Below, piece by piece: positions 37,751 through 49,214 of a stretch of DNA of 64,000 nt. Origin of the DNA: Alisma plantago-aquatica (lineage: Eukaryota > Streptophyta > Magnoliopsida > Alismatales > Alismataceae); the NCBI GenBank assembly GCA_963693085.1, contig OY856412.1, positions 1,410,333,194-1,410,397,193 of the forward strand, read 5' to 3'. How positions within the stretch are numbered: the first letter of the stretch is position 1; each line of letters opens with the position of its first letter. Both the position numbers and the translations under genes were made by a program. A model generated the notes under the pieces. It saw only the letters and a list, made by a program, of their open reading frames with translations, was not told where the DNA came from and did not search any database.

Positions 37751-38826
37751 TAGATACATGTAAGTAGAAGCGGAGCATATCGTAGTTGTCAAATTAGTAC
37801 ACAAAATCATGTAAACTCGTACTCATCAACATCTTCACAAAATTATAGAGGACTACAACATAGTCACTGCACAAACATAAGCACAGTGGTACAGATTAAT
37901 GATAAGAATGCAAATGTAAACTGGAACTTGATGTAAAACTATGTATCTCCCTCCTAATTATAACACTTAGCATAGATTTCAAGCATGATGTGGGACTAAG
38001 ACAAGATTTGTAAAGCAGGGTTGCTACATTGGCAGCCCCTAAGACAATTCACTAGACCATCTCTACTTGATTCAAATTTCATAAATTGTATTATGCAACT
38101 TGTAAAATTACTCATGATGTCGTTATCATGAATAAACTTTAAGGAAAGGGTTCCTGGAAATCGAATGCAAATTAACCGCGAAGACAGCTGATGCGTTAGC
38201 CATTTAAACAGGGGCGAGAGGGCAATGCTCATGAATATCAAATGTATTTTGGACTTTATTCACTACTACATATGTTAAGGTCGACGATCATGCCCTTATC
38301 ATCGGAAAAGCTGTAAGGTTTGGGATCTTTCCTGACTGCAAGGGGAATAATTAGTCCAGGAATTTTCCTGGAAACCCAGTCCAAACAGTCGAATTGTCAA
38401 CTGCAGGTAGAGGCATCTAAACATATATATCGAAATCGGCCTTATCATAGATCTAATGCAGAATATATCGAAATCAGCCTTAACATAGATCTAGTGCAGA
38501 AACTGTTTAGCACTTTCGGTCGAAACAAGGGGGCGCATGCGGCCACAATACAGTGAGTTGCCGAAGTAAGCATCTGCTCTGCAATTTCTGGGAGCAACAT
38601 GGATCCACTTCACTGGTAAGTAAAGAGGGAGGGGATGTGCAGTTTGCCGGCATCTAATGGCGAGGCTCAGCTTGTTTGTGGTCGTGACGGCGCGTGCAGT
38701 CGCCTTCCATGTAGTTTACTTGCCCGTAGAAGTACCCTCTAATCGTGGGCTCGAGTAGTCCAGTTTAAGTCAGCGCGTAAACAGCGCAAAAGCGCGTATA
38801 ATAAAGAATTGATTGGTATTGAGGCA
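37751..38826. other. Unassigned, partly GC-rich, possibly low-copy DNA
   Basis: 38500-38800 keeps CpG and contains words such as gtgacggcgcgtgcagtcgc, unlike the CpG-poor transposons around it. A 38-bp direct duplication lies at 38425-38462 and 38463-38500 (atatatcgaaatc...). No convincing open frame. Confidence 0.4.
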
Positions 38827-38835
38827 TTAATGAAT

Positions 38836-39330
38836 GAGTTAGGCTACATACGTCGGCTCCCCCACCTGGCGCCCACCTACCGGTGGGAAGGGAAACGCTG
38901 CTGATGTGGCAGAAAAAGCCCAATTTACAATAATGAAACAAAAGAAGAGAAAAAATATTTTGTTTATAACTACCGATCCAGATTCGAATGATTCATGGTT
39001 GTAAGTATTATTTGGTGATATCCGGATTTAAATTTAGAAAAAAAATAATATGAGAGAGGTATGATATTCGTATACTAGGATATAATATCCTATTACACCA
39101 ACTTGGTACTAATCTTGTTAGAAAATATTTTTATAAAGAATCTAATGTTTTTTATATTATAAAAAAATTCACTATAGATTAAAAATTATGAGGGAAACAA
39201 TGTTCTCTATCTTTTTTTTTCTTACTTTCTTCTTATTTAAAATTAAAAGATATTGTGATCACATGTGGGCGGAAGTTGTGCGGACTGGGTGGGTGGGTGG
39301 GTGGAAGAGCGGCGGTGTCAAGAATTTTTC
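38836..39330. mobile_element. Long-TIR Mutator-like MITE, 495 bp
   Basis: Flanked by the exact 9-bp duplication ttaatgaat (38827-38835 and 39331-39339). Inverted arms carry the same landmarks as the element at 35553-37742: a CCCACC-rich end, a tgatgtggcaaaa-like word, then a stretch around tataactaccgat / aaaattatgaggg. The centre lacks the minisatellite. The 9-bp duplication favours Mutator. Confidence 0.7.
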
Positions 39331-39339
39331 TTAATGAAT

Positions 39340-40108
39340 AGCTGCCGGTTAATGTACCTCTGTGCGCTCCCTCACTCACGCCGCACTACCGCCGTCATAA
39401 CGTGGAGTTGAGTTTGTTAACCACTTATTGTTTTAATAAAAATTATTTATTCAGCATCCCATCTACTAATATCTATTACTGTATGAGAATATGAAAGGAT
39501 TTTCAAAGTGCCCATAATTGGTTTGGAGTTAGAGACAAAGAGGAAATAGATTAAGAGAGGGCCTAATAAATGGAATGAAGGGAGTGGATGGAAAGAAAAG
39601 GTACAATGACAGCATATTTGTCTTGCGGGACTCAAGGAAGATATGAATCTGAATCCTATGTTTAGTTGTGTAATATTAGAATGAATAATATGGGGTAGTG
39701 CAGTCTTGAATAGCCGGAATTGATCAGTTCTGGACCCCCCTGATAATCACTCAAAATAAATCCCAACACGAAATGAATTGACCCCGACTCCCAGTCCCAG
39801 GCCAACCCTCTCTGACTAAATTTCTCTCGTGGGCGCAATGCTTCCGAACGTGTCTTTCCCCTTCCCAGCGACCCTTCCTTTCCCCTTCCCAGCGGCACCG
39901 TGCTTTCCCTTTCGAGCGGCCGCACAACCAGATTTTGTAGGTGCTTCTCACCGTGGCCTAGTCCCTATGCAGTCAGTGATCACCGTTCAGGGCGCTCCTT
40001 GCAGCTACTCCCTCTCTAGCGGGTTCCACATTACTTCCTTCGAACGCCGACAAGTGTTTGTGTAACTGACTTCCGGTAGTTGTTCCCACTCCAGGAAGTT
40101 GGACGTTG
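39340..40108 (+). other. CpG-containing stretch, possible host exon fragment
   Basis: 39780-40080 is unusually GC- and CpG-rich for this window. A short open frame at 39829-40065 begins MGAMLPNVSFPFPATLPFPF. No family is recognised. It may be 5' gene sequence or old transposon; the evidence is compositional only. Confidence 0.25.
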
Positions 40109-40450
40109 CTGCACGTTTGGTTTGCATGATTTTTAGAAATCCTGAATTCTGTCCATCCCGCATTACTAAAATGCTGCATTGTCAAAATCCCGCAAAATAA
40201 AATTTTATATTTGGTTTGCTGGATTTTGTAAGTGCGAGATTTATTTTTTTTCATGTCCACGACCTTCGTCATGTTGGATTTTGGCGTCCGGGAGAATTTT
40301 GATGGAGACCAAAATGCGGGATTCCTATTATGTCTAAAAATCCCGAGATTAGTCTCAGTTCTCCAATCCTGCAAAACAAATCTAAAATTTGTTGAACTGG
40401 AGCCCAAAATACAATCCAATACAGCAAAATCCAGGTAACCAAACATGCCC
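40109..40450. mobile_element. Harbinger/Tourist-like MITE, about 342 bp
   Basis: Right end reverse-complemented reads GGGCATGTTTGGTTACC; left end reads CTGCACGTTTGGTTTGC. GTTTGGTT near a GG-rich terminus is usual for Tourist MITEs, and the right end matches the terminus of the PIF element at 44391-44410. A clear 3-bp duplication (TWA) is not visible. Confidence 0.6.
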
Positions 40451-41409
40451 GTCGAAACGCCGTTTGTGGCTAAAAGACCATTGTTTGTGTAACTACTGTT
40501 CTCCGGCAATACCACAGACGTACGACTTCTTCTTTGAGAAGTCCACATCGTAGGACTCCAGTTCCATCATGATAAACATCTACCGTCAAAATGTGTGTTG
40601 GTCCCTCACGCTATCTTGAAATCTTCTTCGGCAACTTTATATTGTACGCCGCTTCGGACTCCCTCTGTATAACACTTGTCGAAAAGGTATGTAAAATTGT
40701 ATGATCATGATTTATGCTTATAATTATTTACATCAGTCATTATAACAAAAAAAAAATCTGATCTTTGTTGTTGATGAACTAGCTTGTGTCTTTTTGAACC
40801 TAGTTTTTCTTTGCAATTATACATATAAACACATTTGACGTTCACATTGTTACCAAGTATAGATCGCTAGATATCAATTTAATTATGAGATTGACTTCTT
40901 AAATGATTTGAGTTTTAATAAGGTATTTCTTCACTCAAATCATCATCTTCTTTGATGGTAATAAAAACTTCATATGAAGCTTGACATCCAATTTCACTTC
41001 TCGTGTGACCAATCAAGAAACTGTCACTCAGCATGGTAAACACCATGATAATTTTTAGCAATCTTATCTACAAGAATTCTTTGTCTTATTAACTTTTTAA
41101 ATTTGAAACACTTATACATATATATTTTGAATAATTCTTATTAGGAAAACTTATTATGGGTCATAATTTCATATATAACAATGGCGCATTTATCAAAATG
41201 AGATAATCTTATCCAGAACAAGAGACTCGATGTCCAATTGTTCCCTCATGTTATACACGAGGTAATTCTTTTGATGATAGTCATCATCATTATAGTTTCA
41301 TGGACATCTGAGCATAAAGTTCTAAGATCGTGATATAGTTTAACCACCAAAATGAAAATAGGATTAGCTTAGTTGATAGATTGGTCTATAAGAGTGAAAA
41401 AAGTTTATT
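40451..41409. other. Stretch between the MITE and the PIF transposase
   Basis: 40454-40520 partly repeats the flank at 40041-40085 (cgaaacgccg, tttgtgtaact, ctccgg), an old local duplication. A good splice-donor word, AAAG|GTATGT, is at about 40684-40693. From 40690 on the sequence is AT-rich and probably the 5' part of the PIF/Harbinger element, whose left end I could not place. Confidence 0.35.
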
Positions 41410-42541
41410 AACAAGCTTAGAATGGACCGCCAAACATTTCAACATTTGTGTTTATTACTTACGTTGGTTGGAAAACTCACATATAGTAAGAATGCAACCA
41501 TTGATGAAATGATTACTATTTTCCTTTATATCATATCTCACTACTAAAAAAATAGGATAATATAAGATTATTTCTTCAGATCTGGTGAGATTATGAGTTG
41601 ATACTTCCATGAGTTGTTAAATTATGTGATCATGCCACATAAAGAATTGTATCAAAAGGTTGAGTCAATTCTTGAAAATTTAAGTGACGACTGTTGGAAA
41701 TGGTTTAAGTAAGCACTTTTATTTCACTAAAGTATATTATCAATTCAACATTATAATAATATAATTCCTTATCTAGGGATGTCTTGGAGCATTGAATGGA
41801 AGATATATTAAAATGCGTGCCCCTGAGGTAGACAAGCGAGATATAGGAATATGAAAGGATTTATTGCAACTAATGTTCTTGGAGTTTTCAATAAATATAT
41901 GCAATTGTTGTATGTATTGTCGGGCTGGGAGGAATCAGCAACAGACATGAGAGTTCTCAGAGATGCCATATCTAGACAATATGGACTCAGTGTTCCCCAT
42001 GGTAAAATCCACAAATGTATATTTATGACATATATAATTCAGAATTATTTTTTCTCTATATTGAGTAGTCAATTTCCTTTATTGATATGATTTTGGGAAA
42101 TACTACTTGGTAGATGTTGGCTATGTCAATGGTGAAGGGTTTCTAAGGCCATACCAATGGCAACGATATCATCTCAATGAATGGAGAACAAGTCAACAAC
42201 CTTGTACTGCAAAGGATCTTTCTAATCTTAGACATGCTTCTGCATGTAATGTTATCGAAAGAACCTTTCGGTTTCTCAAACAAAGATGGGTGATATTAAG
42301 AAGTCCATCATTTTATCTAGTCAAAACTTCCAATAAAATTATCCTGGCATGTTGTTTGTTGCACAACTTTGTCAGACTAGAAATGTCAAGTGACCCCATG
42401 TAGGAAAAAGTCCCTGAGATAGTTACAAATCATGGGCATCAAGAAGAAGATGCGCAAACTGTGGAACCAAGTGATGAGTGGACTCTTTATCAAGATACTT
42501 TAGCAGAACAAATATATAATGAATGGTCACATCTGAACTAG
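41410..42541 (+). pseudogene. PIF/Harbinger DDE transposase pseudogene
   Basis: Segment 1 (41410-41708) holds the N-terminal helix region (KLRMDRQTFQHLC, later RSGEIMS and HKELYQKVES). A 68-bp intron with GTAAGC...CTAG borders separates it from segment 2 at 41777. There the first catalytic motif reads GALNGRYI, with Asn (41795-41797) where the family has Asp. The second Asp is kept in SGWEESATDMRVLRDAI, and the Glu in NVIERTFRFLKQRW. VDVGYVNGEGFLRPY and LACCLLHNFVR are also typical. Defects: stops at about 41545, 41605 and 42401, a frameshift at about 41780, and a second intron (about 42002-42093) without a good acceptor. The usual C-terminal tail continues to the stop at 42541. Confidence 0.88.
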
Positions 42542-42759
42542 TCATAGAAATTGATTTATATGCATATATTCTTTTATTGTACCAAAACGTCAAAAATATG
42601 GTGACGAATTTGAGTCAATCAATTTCTAAAAAATGCCTACTATTTTTATATTTACTAATTTTCTTGGTTGTACATAATTTATTTATTATGCAAGATTCAA
42701 TTTTTTTCTTTGTAATTTCTTTATCTAAATTGTAAGTATGTTTTTATCATTATATCAGG

Positions 42760-43730
42760 ATGGATAAAAACGAGCAAACTCAAAACCAAATTGTGGTAAG
42801 TATCTATAAGCATCAAGTCACACAACAATAGGTACAAGTTCCAAATCAAGTTGGAGGGAAAATAAAGAATAAAAACCCAAGAAAATTTGGACATCGGGGG
42901 AAGAGGATAAATTTATTGAGGCACTAGAAGTTATGGTTGCTTTAGGAAAATATAAAGCTAAAAATGGGTTCAAGCCCAGGTTTCTGATGGCGTTAGAAAA
43001 AAGTCCTCGAGCAAAAGCTACCAGGTTGTGCTTTAAAAGGGAAAGCACATATTGAATCAAAGATCAAGGTATTGAAAAGAAGATTCAATATTATATATGA
43101 TATTTTGAATGGAAGCACAAATGGGTTTGGATATAACGATAATACCCATATTTAACTTATCCTTTAGCAATATCATATCTTGTGACTATCTAATTTTGGT
43201 ATTTTTAAATTGCAGAGTTATCCTGTAGCAGATAATTGGAGAAAATAAAAGTTCCCACATTATAATAAACTTTGTCTTATTTTTGGGAAGGATCAAGTAA
43301 CTGGAAGCAATGCACAGGATGCAGACGATATGCCACAGAAATGGAAAACCAACAACAAAATGGAGATAATGTTCATGTTGAAGATTTAGGTCAGAGTGAA
43401 AATGGTAAAACTTTTTATCTAATGGGTAGAGATGATAAAAGTAAGAAGAGTCACAATCTAGGGCAGAAAAGGAGGAGAAATGACAGTGATTTGGCATGTG
43501 TGCTACTAGATGTGGCAAAGAGTCTTGGAGAAGATAATAAAACATCAGCAGAAACACTAGGTGAGCCAATTGTGTCAAAATTTACAAAACAAAAAGAAAC
43601 TATTGGACAGGAGGTAAGCAAACTAAGTAATCTTACAGGGATAGAGAAGATCTTGACCATTGTCCTATTGACTGCAAACAAATCTATATGCCAAGAAATA
43701 TTTCTAAAGACCCAATTGAGTAAGAACTAG
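42760..43730 (+). pseudogene. PIF/Harbinger ORF1: Myb/SANT-like DNA-binding protein, decayed
   Basis: In PIF/Harbinger transposons this protein works with the transposase, aiding nuclear import and DNA binding. Seen: a start at 42760, a short first exon ending at a GTAAGT donor (42796), then the trihelix WTSGEEDKFIEALEVM block (from about 42882). KAHIESKIKVLKRRFNIIYD and NGSTNGFG follow in another frame after a shift near 43020. A further piece, FPHYNKLCLIFGKD (about 43252), lies after an apparent intron. The last exon is open from 43272 to 43730 in yet another frame (GQKRRRNDSD..., then a helical tail). It sits 220 bp downstream of the transposase on the same strand. Confidence 0.82.
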
Positions 43731-44390
43731 CATATTAGCATTGACTTAGTATTTTTCTCAATATCTTCCATTTAGACTTTGTTCATGAATTTTATTTTTC
43801 ATCATGCTTCGTTTGTATGAAAGTTTGCCTAGTTTCAGATTATCATATCATTCAAATTCCTTATGAGATTATTTTTGTAAGGTGGCACAATTTTAATATT
43901 ACAATCTCTTGGTTGATCATATTAAATGATGTGCTTCATTATATTGTCAAAAATATGTGAATGTGAATGGAGTTTAATTATATTATCTCATGATATATTA
44001 TAAATTGTGATTTCATTTTTATATTTTCAATAAAAAATTGAACTAGATTTTATTATATGAAAAATATGGAAACAATTTCATGGTATTGATATTAGTACAT
44101 GACTCAATTTGGTACATATCTTTACATTTTTAATATGAGGGTAGAATTGTAAATTTTCATTTCATATATTTAAATTAATATTTTGATAAATAAGTGAGTC
44201 ATAGTATCAAATTTTTTATGCCCATTGAGAAAAACAACATATACTAAAATCAATGGTAGAATTGATTAACATTTCATTCAAGCTAATTCTATGCTTAGTT
44301 GCATCCAAACATAGGATAGGATTCTCAATATCCCATCCTTCACCTATACTTTCCCATGTTATCCTTCTCCCCATCCCATTCGAATCCCTT
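43731..44390. other. 3' non-coding part of the PIF/Harbinger element
   Basis: AT-rich, no open frame. It ends in pyrimidine-rich sequence running into the right terminal repeat. Confidence 0.45.
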
Positions 44391-44413
44391 CCAACAAACC
44401 AAACATGCCCTAA
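44391..44413. repeat. Right terminus of the PIF/Harbinger element with TAA target site
   Basis: ccaacaaaccaaacatgccc (44391-44410) is the complement of GGGCATGTTTGGTTTGTTGG and is followed by TAA, the TWA target of this superfamily. The left partner was not found. Confidence 0.55.
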
Positions 44414-46193
44414 ATAGAAATAATGAAAAGTGGATGGGAAATAGGGTATAATAAATACAAAGAGAGGAGTAGTGGATTAAGAGTTAGGGCATACCAAACA
44501 TAAAGAGAGAAATAATGGATTGAGAGAGAGAAAAAAAACAATTCGTACAACTTTTAGCATTATACGCATGTAAAGTAAGTATTGTAGTGCTTATTAATGT
44601 GCATTGATTAAATAAAAAATACGCGTTGGTTTATAGTAATTATTTACAAACATTATTTGCATTAAAAATACTCATTATAGCATGTATAAATATATAATAT
44701 ATAAGTATTATTTAAAAGTATGTATATAATGTATATACAAAAAGGTGTACAAAGTTTATTTTTATCCAACATTGTTTAATATTTATGTCATATTTTTTGT
44801 CTAAAATCAGTAGTGTTCTTTATGAGTTTTAGCACTAATAACAACTACTTGTATATTTTTCATCCTCTCATTAGTCCCGAAATCTTTCAACTTCAGGCAT
44901 TGTAGCAAAAAAAATTAGTACTAGATGGTCTCTTCGTATTCTATGTTCGTGTGAAATTTGGATAGAAATTTTGGTAGAAGAGGTTTACTCTAAAATTAGC
45001 ATTATGGTCTCTTGCTGCTAGGATTGTAGTGTTGGATAATAAATGTGATCATAAAATATGAATTTTCAATCTCAGGGGAAGAGTTAGTTGCTCAGGTCAA
45101 GGGTCGTCGATGACATGGTATGGTTCCCCATACATGTCTGTTTGAAAACTCAGTTAGAATGTAGTTAAATTTGTATGTCCATAAAGCTAATCTAAATAGG
45201 ATCCTAAAATACTATTGAGAACAATATACTCATGTTACATCATCTTTATCAAGAAGAAGAACACGATCATGTCACCGCATCTATTAATATTATGACAAAC
45301 CTGGATCCAATTAAAATTCCAGAGCCTATCAAATCCTAAACTCAACTGACTTGGACTGAATTAGGAAAAACTCTCAACCACTTGTGGCTCCACCAAAGAA
45401 TGGATCTTCTTGTGATGAACACAACGATTGAGTCTCAAACTTGCACAACAAACGTCTCCTTCATCTTCAGCTTGTAAGCTTGTGGGTATTGCTTAGATGT
45501 TGGCAGTCCATTCTCAGTCAACCTTGGCATCATTGTTTGAATACAAATAGTGTTGTTTTATACGTACTTGGGTAAGGGCATTGCATCTTATTTCCTACAA
45601 CTTATTTATTTCATATAATACAGAAAATAGCCTCCCGGAGCGGATGTATATACCTTCTAAAAGATGCAATACTAATTTATGCATGAAAGTGATAAACAAA
45701 ATTGATGTATTAATGTATTACAGATGTCTACACAATCACATACAGTGGTAGTCCTAGTGGAGTAAGAAAATCTACATAAAGGGTACCATTGATGTGAATG
45801 CTTTCACAACCATTAAAAGTAAAAAAAAACTACTAATAATATTTCAAAAGAATATGAGTCAATGTGTATCAATTAGTGTGCAATCAAAAGATCTGAGTAT
45901 GTGACTTGCCCTCTCAAGGATTAAGTGTGATTACACCACTTCTCACATACACACCTTCTCTCTCCACTTTCTTTCCCCCCACTTCCTAGCAACACAAGTA
46001 CATACTTAAAAATGATAGCAAAAAAGTGAAGATGCTCGGTAAAAAATCAAAAGCACAAGATTTAACATGAAAATCCTCCTCAATACGGAAAAAGAAAAAA
46101 TAACAGAAGAATACTGACAAACAAGTAGCATGTCACCAAGATATATTACAACTCAAACTGTCAAATTTAGAACAAAGATAAGGACAAAGAGAG
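44414..46193. other. AT-rich intergenic stretch
   Basis: Starts with a/t/g-rich sequence resembling 39530-39600 (agagagg, gtggatggaaa words). No gene recognised. The last 200 bases may be 3' sequence of the Sirevirus-like relic. Confidence 0.4.
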
Positions 46194-48230
46194 TCACAAT
46201 AGCATAATTTGATTAATAAAGAAATTATTAGAAGTATTTTTAAAAAAAAGTGTAAAGTCAACATTTTGCATGACATATCTATTATCAATTAGAAAGGTCT
46301 TTAGCTCTTCATACCAAGTTCTAGCGGTTTGTTTGAGTCTATAAAGGGCCCTTTTGTAATAGATAAATATGGTAAACATGCTTTTAATGTTCAAAGTCAG
46401 GATGATGAGCCACAAAGACTTCCTCCTATAACTCTCCCTTTACCAAAGTAATTTTAACATCCATTTAATAAAGTAAGAAATTTCTATAACTATCAAAGGA
46501 AAATATCGTTCTAATTTAGAAATAGGAGTTTAAGTTTCATCAAATTGAAGACCTTCGTGTTGATTGTAACCTTGTGCTACTAACATTTTTTGTTTCTTAT
46601 GCTTTTTTTTATTTTGATCTAGTTTGTTTATGTAGACACACTTGGTGCCAATGTTCTTTCTATCCTTTGGTCTTGTTATAGGAGACATACCTTTGTCTTT
46701 TAAAGTTCATCTTGCATGGCTAGGATCCACTCATCATTCTCAAGAGCTTCTTTGACATTCTTTGACTCAAATTCTGAGATAAATTCATTGTTTCTTGTTC
46801 TTTATTGTAAGCATCTTTTGTCTTAGCCTTTGAAAAGGAATACGTATAATGATCTTTTTTAGATGCTCTTTTACAAAATAGGGAGTGGGATCCTTCTTTT
46901 CTTCTTCTTGTGTGTATTCTTCCTCAAACACCTATTTACCTTTGTTTTTGATGTCTAGCTTCTTCAATCTAGAAACCACTTCTCCTATCACATCATCATA
47001 AACAATATTCTTGAATATAAAGGGGTTAGTTTCAACAACTTTAACATTAATAGATTCTTCTATTTTTTATTGATCAACTTTAAAGATCATATTTTCTTAG
47101 TAGTGTTATAGAAAATAAATAGCTCCTTGTAATATTTTTCATCAAAATTGTTGAAAGAATCTTTGGTGTTCAAAACAAGGCAAGGACAACAAAAAAAATG
47201 GAAGAAATCAATAGTCACCTTTCTACCATGCCATAATCTGTAGGGGCTTTTTTAAGCAAAGGATGCAAGAAGTGCTAACATCTTTCACCAAAAACTTCTT
47301 AGGAGTGTCATACTCTAAGATCATTGTCTTAGACATCTCTTGAAAGGACCTATTTTTCCTCTCTACAGACCCATTTTGTTGAGGTGGAGGGGGATTTATG
47401 CACATAACCAAATTTATCATAATTTTTATAAAATAAATCATTTTCAAACACTCCCTGATGTTCATTAAAAATAGAGAGCACTCAAAATATGCTTCACTTT
47501 CAATCTGTTTAACAAAAGTAGAGAAGCAATATGGAGCGTAACGCTTTACAATAAAAAAGAAGGTCCAAGTGAGTAAAATCATCAACAATCACCAAATAAT
47601 ACTTACAACCATGAATAATTTGAACCCTAATAGGTCTGAAAATATAAATATTAATCAACATAAAATCTCTCTCAATACTAAGTACTCCTTTTGTCTTGAA
47701 GGAAGATTTGGTTTTCTTTTCTTTTGTAAATGGTTTGCATTCCTCATCTTTTTCAATTTTCAATTTAGGAAGTACTTTGACGGATTCATTTTTGCTCAAC
47801 ATTTCAAGTGGCATATTACAGGACCAAGCCTATAGTGTCATAGAGATATATTTTTCTTATCAACTAAAAACACTTACCAACAATGGGCTTAAGAGATCTA
47901 AGAACAATAGAGTAAGGATTACCAATTTATATGACTAAGTAAGTGAGTGAATCTAAAAGCAAGAATTCAAGTCAAGTAGGAAGAAGAATATAACCATTAC
48001 CATACAATTTGCTAACACTAATTAAATGGTGATGTAGTTCATCCATAAGAAATACAATATTCATGCATAGGGTATCACCTACATCACCCTAACGTACCAC
48101 CTTACCCTTCTTGTTGTCACCAATCCACCTTTCGTCCTTGAAAATTCATTGAAATGGCTCTTTTCTCCTGTCATGAACTTCAAGCATACACTAGCAACTA
48201 TCCACTTTTCATTTGTGTACAAGGAAATGA
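46194..48230 (-). pseudogene. Sirevirus-like Copia polyprotein relic (PR, IN, RT pieces)
   Basis: Minus strand, in order: protease region at about 48110-48200 (WIVASVCLKFMTGEKSHF, where family members have an LDSGCSRHMTG-type site, so the catalytic Asp is gone); pre-integrase LPKLKIEKDEECK (about 47740); integrase YYLVIVDDFTHLD (about 47590) and QQNGSVERKNRSFQEM (about 47350). RT pieces are LVAQGYNQHEGLQFDET (about 46560) and KRALYRLKQTARTWYEELKTFL (about 46310). The pieces lie in several frames with many stops. The motif style fits Sirevirus/Maximus. Neither LTR was located. Confidence 0.8.
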
Positions 48231-49214
48231 AGTATGGTGTCCAATTCAAACTTTGGGACCTAGAGTTTGCTTAAGGACCCAAATCATCTAGATGTTGGTT
48301 CCCTTCTTTTTGTATGTTAAAAAAAGAAGAATGATGATTATTACTTTTACATTGAACACGGATCATATGGACCTTTGAGATGGAAGACTCTCTATGGAAT
48401 ATTGGACATCCCATACCCTTTTCATACTTCTTTCTCTTTTGGACTCCCTAAATTCTAAGTCACTTCTGCCCACTTGTTGAGTAGAATGATCTATGACCTC
48501 ATTGAGGGACTTCTTCCCTTTGAGGATCTTTGTAAAGATTCTATAAGAACATGGTTTTCATCACTAAAAGTAATTATAGTAAAAGATAGACTAAAAATGA
48601 CACATTGATCATGTAAAAGATCGGACTTAAGACAATGTCTTTAGTCAAGTAAAAAATCTCTCTTAGGAGTAATACTAGCAACTTCTTTAGTAGTCAAGAT
48701 AGGTTTAGTATCAATATCATTGACTTTTTTAAGAAATCTAACATATCAAATTCTAAGCAACATGATTCATAAAGGTAAATTTTATTTTCATCATCAAGCA
48801 CATTAGTTTTCTTGACATAATCACCAATATCAATTTTTACTCCATTTCATTTAAGTTTAAAATTAATATTAAGCTCTTGTAAAGTATTTATGCAAACATT
48901 CAAAGTATTTTTGTATTACTCAAGAACTTATATTCTAGAATATAGCTCATAAATTATTTACCTAATATTTTCTTCAGACTTGAATTTAGAGTAATAATTA
49001 TGTGAAGAATGGATAATTTCAATAAGAGCATCTCTACAAAATTCATGGAGATTTACCTCACTTACCTCAATCCGTTCCTCACTTGTACTTTCCATGTGTG
49101 CCATGTGGCATTAATATTTATTGGAGCTTGAGTCACTTATAGAAGAATCATCCCAAGAGGCATGAGGTGTTTTTTTATTCTTTATATCTTTGTTGTCCCT
49201 CTTCTTGTGTCTAC
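48231..49214 (-). other. Probable gag region of the Sirevirus-like relic, not resolved
   Basis: Lies upstream of the protease on the minus strand, where gag is expected, but no gag motif or intact zinc knuckle could be read. Confidence 0.35.
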
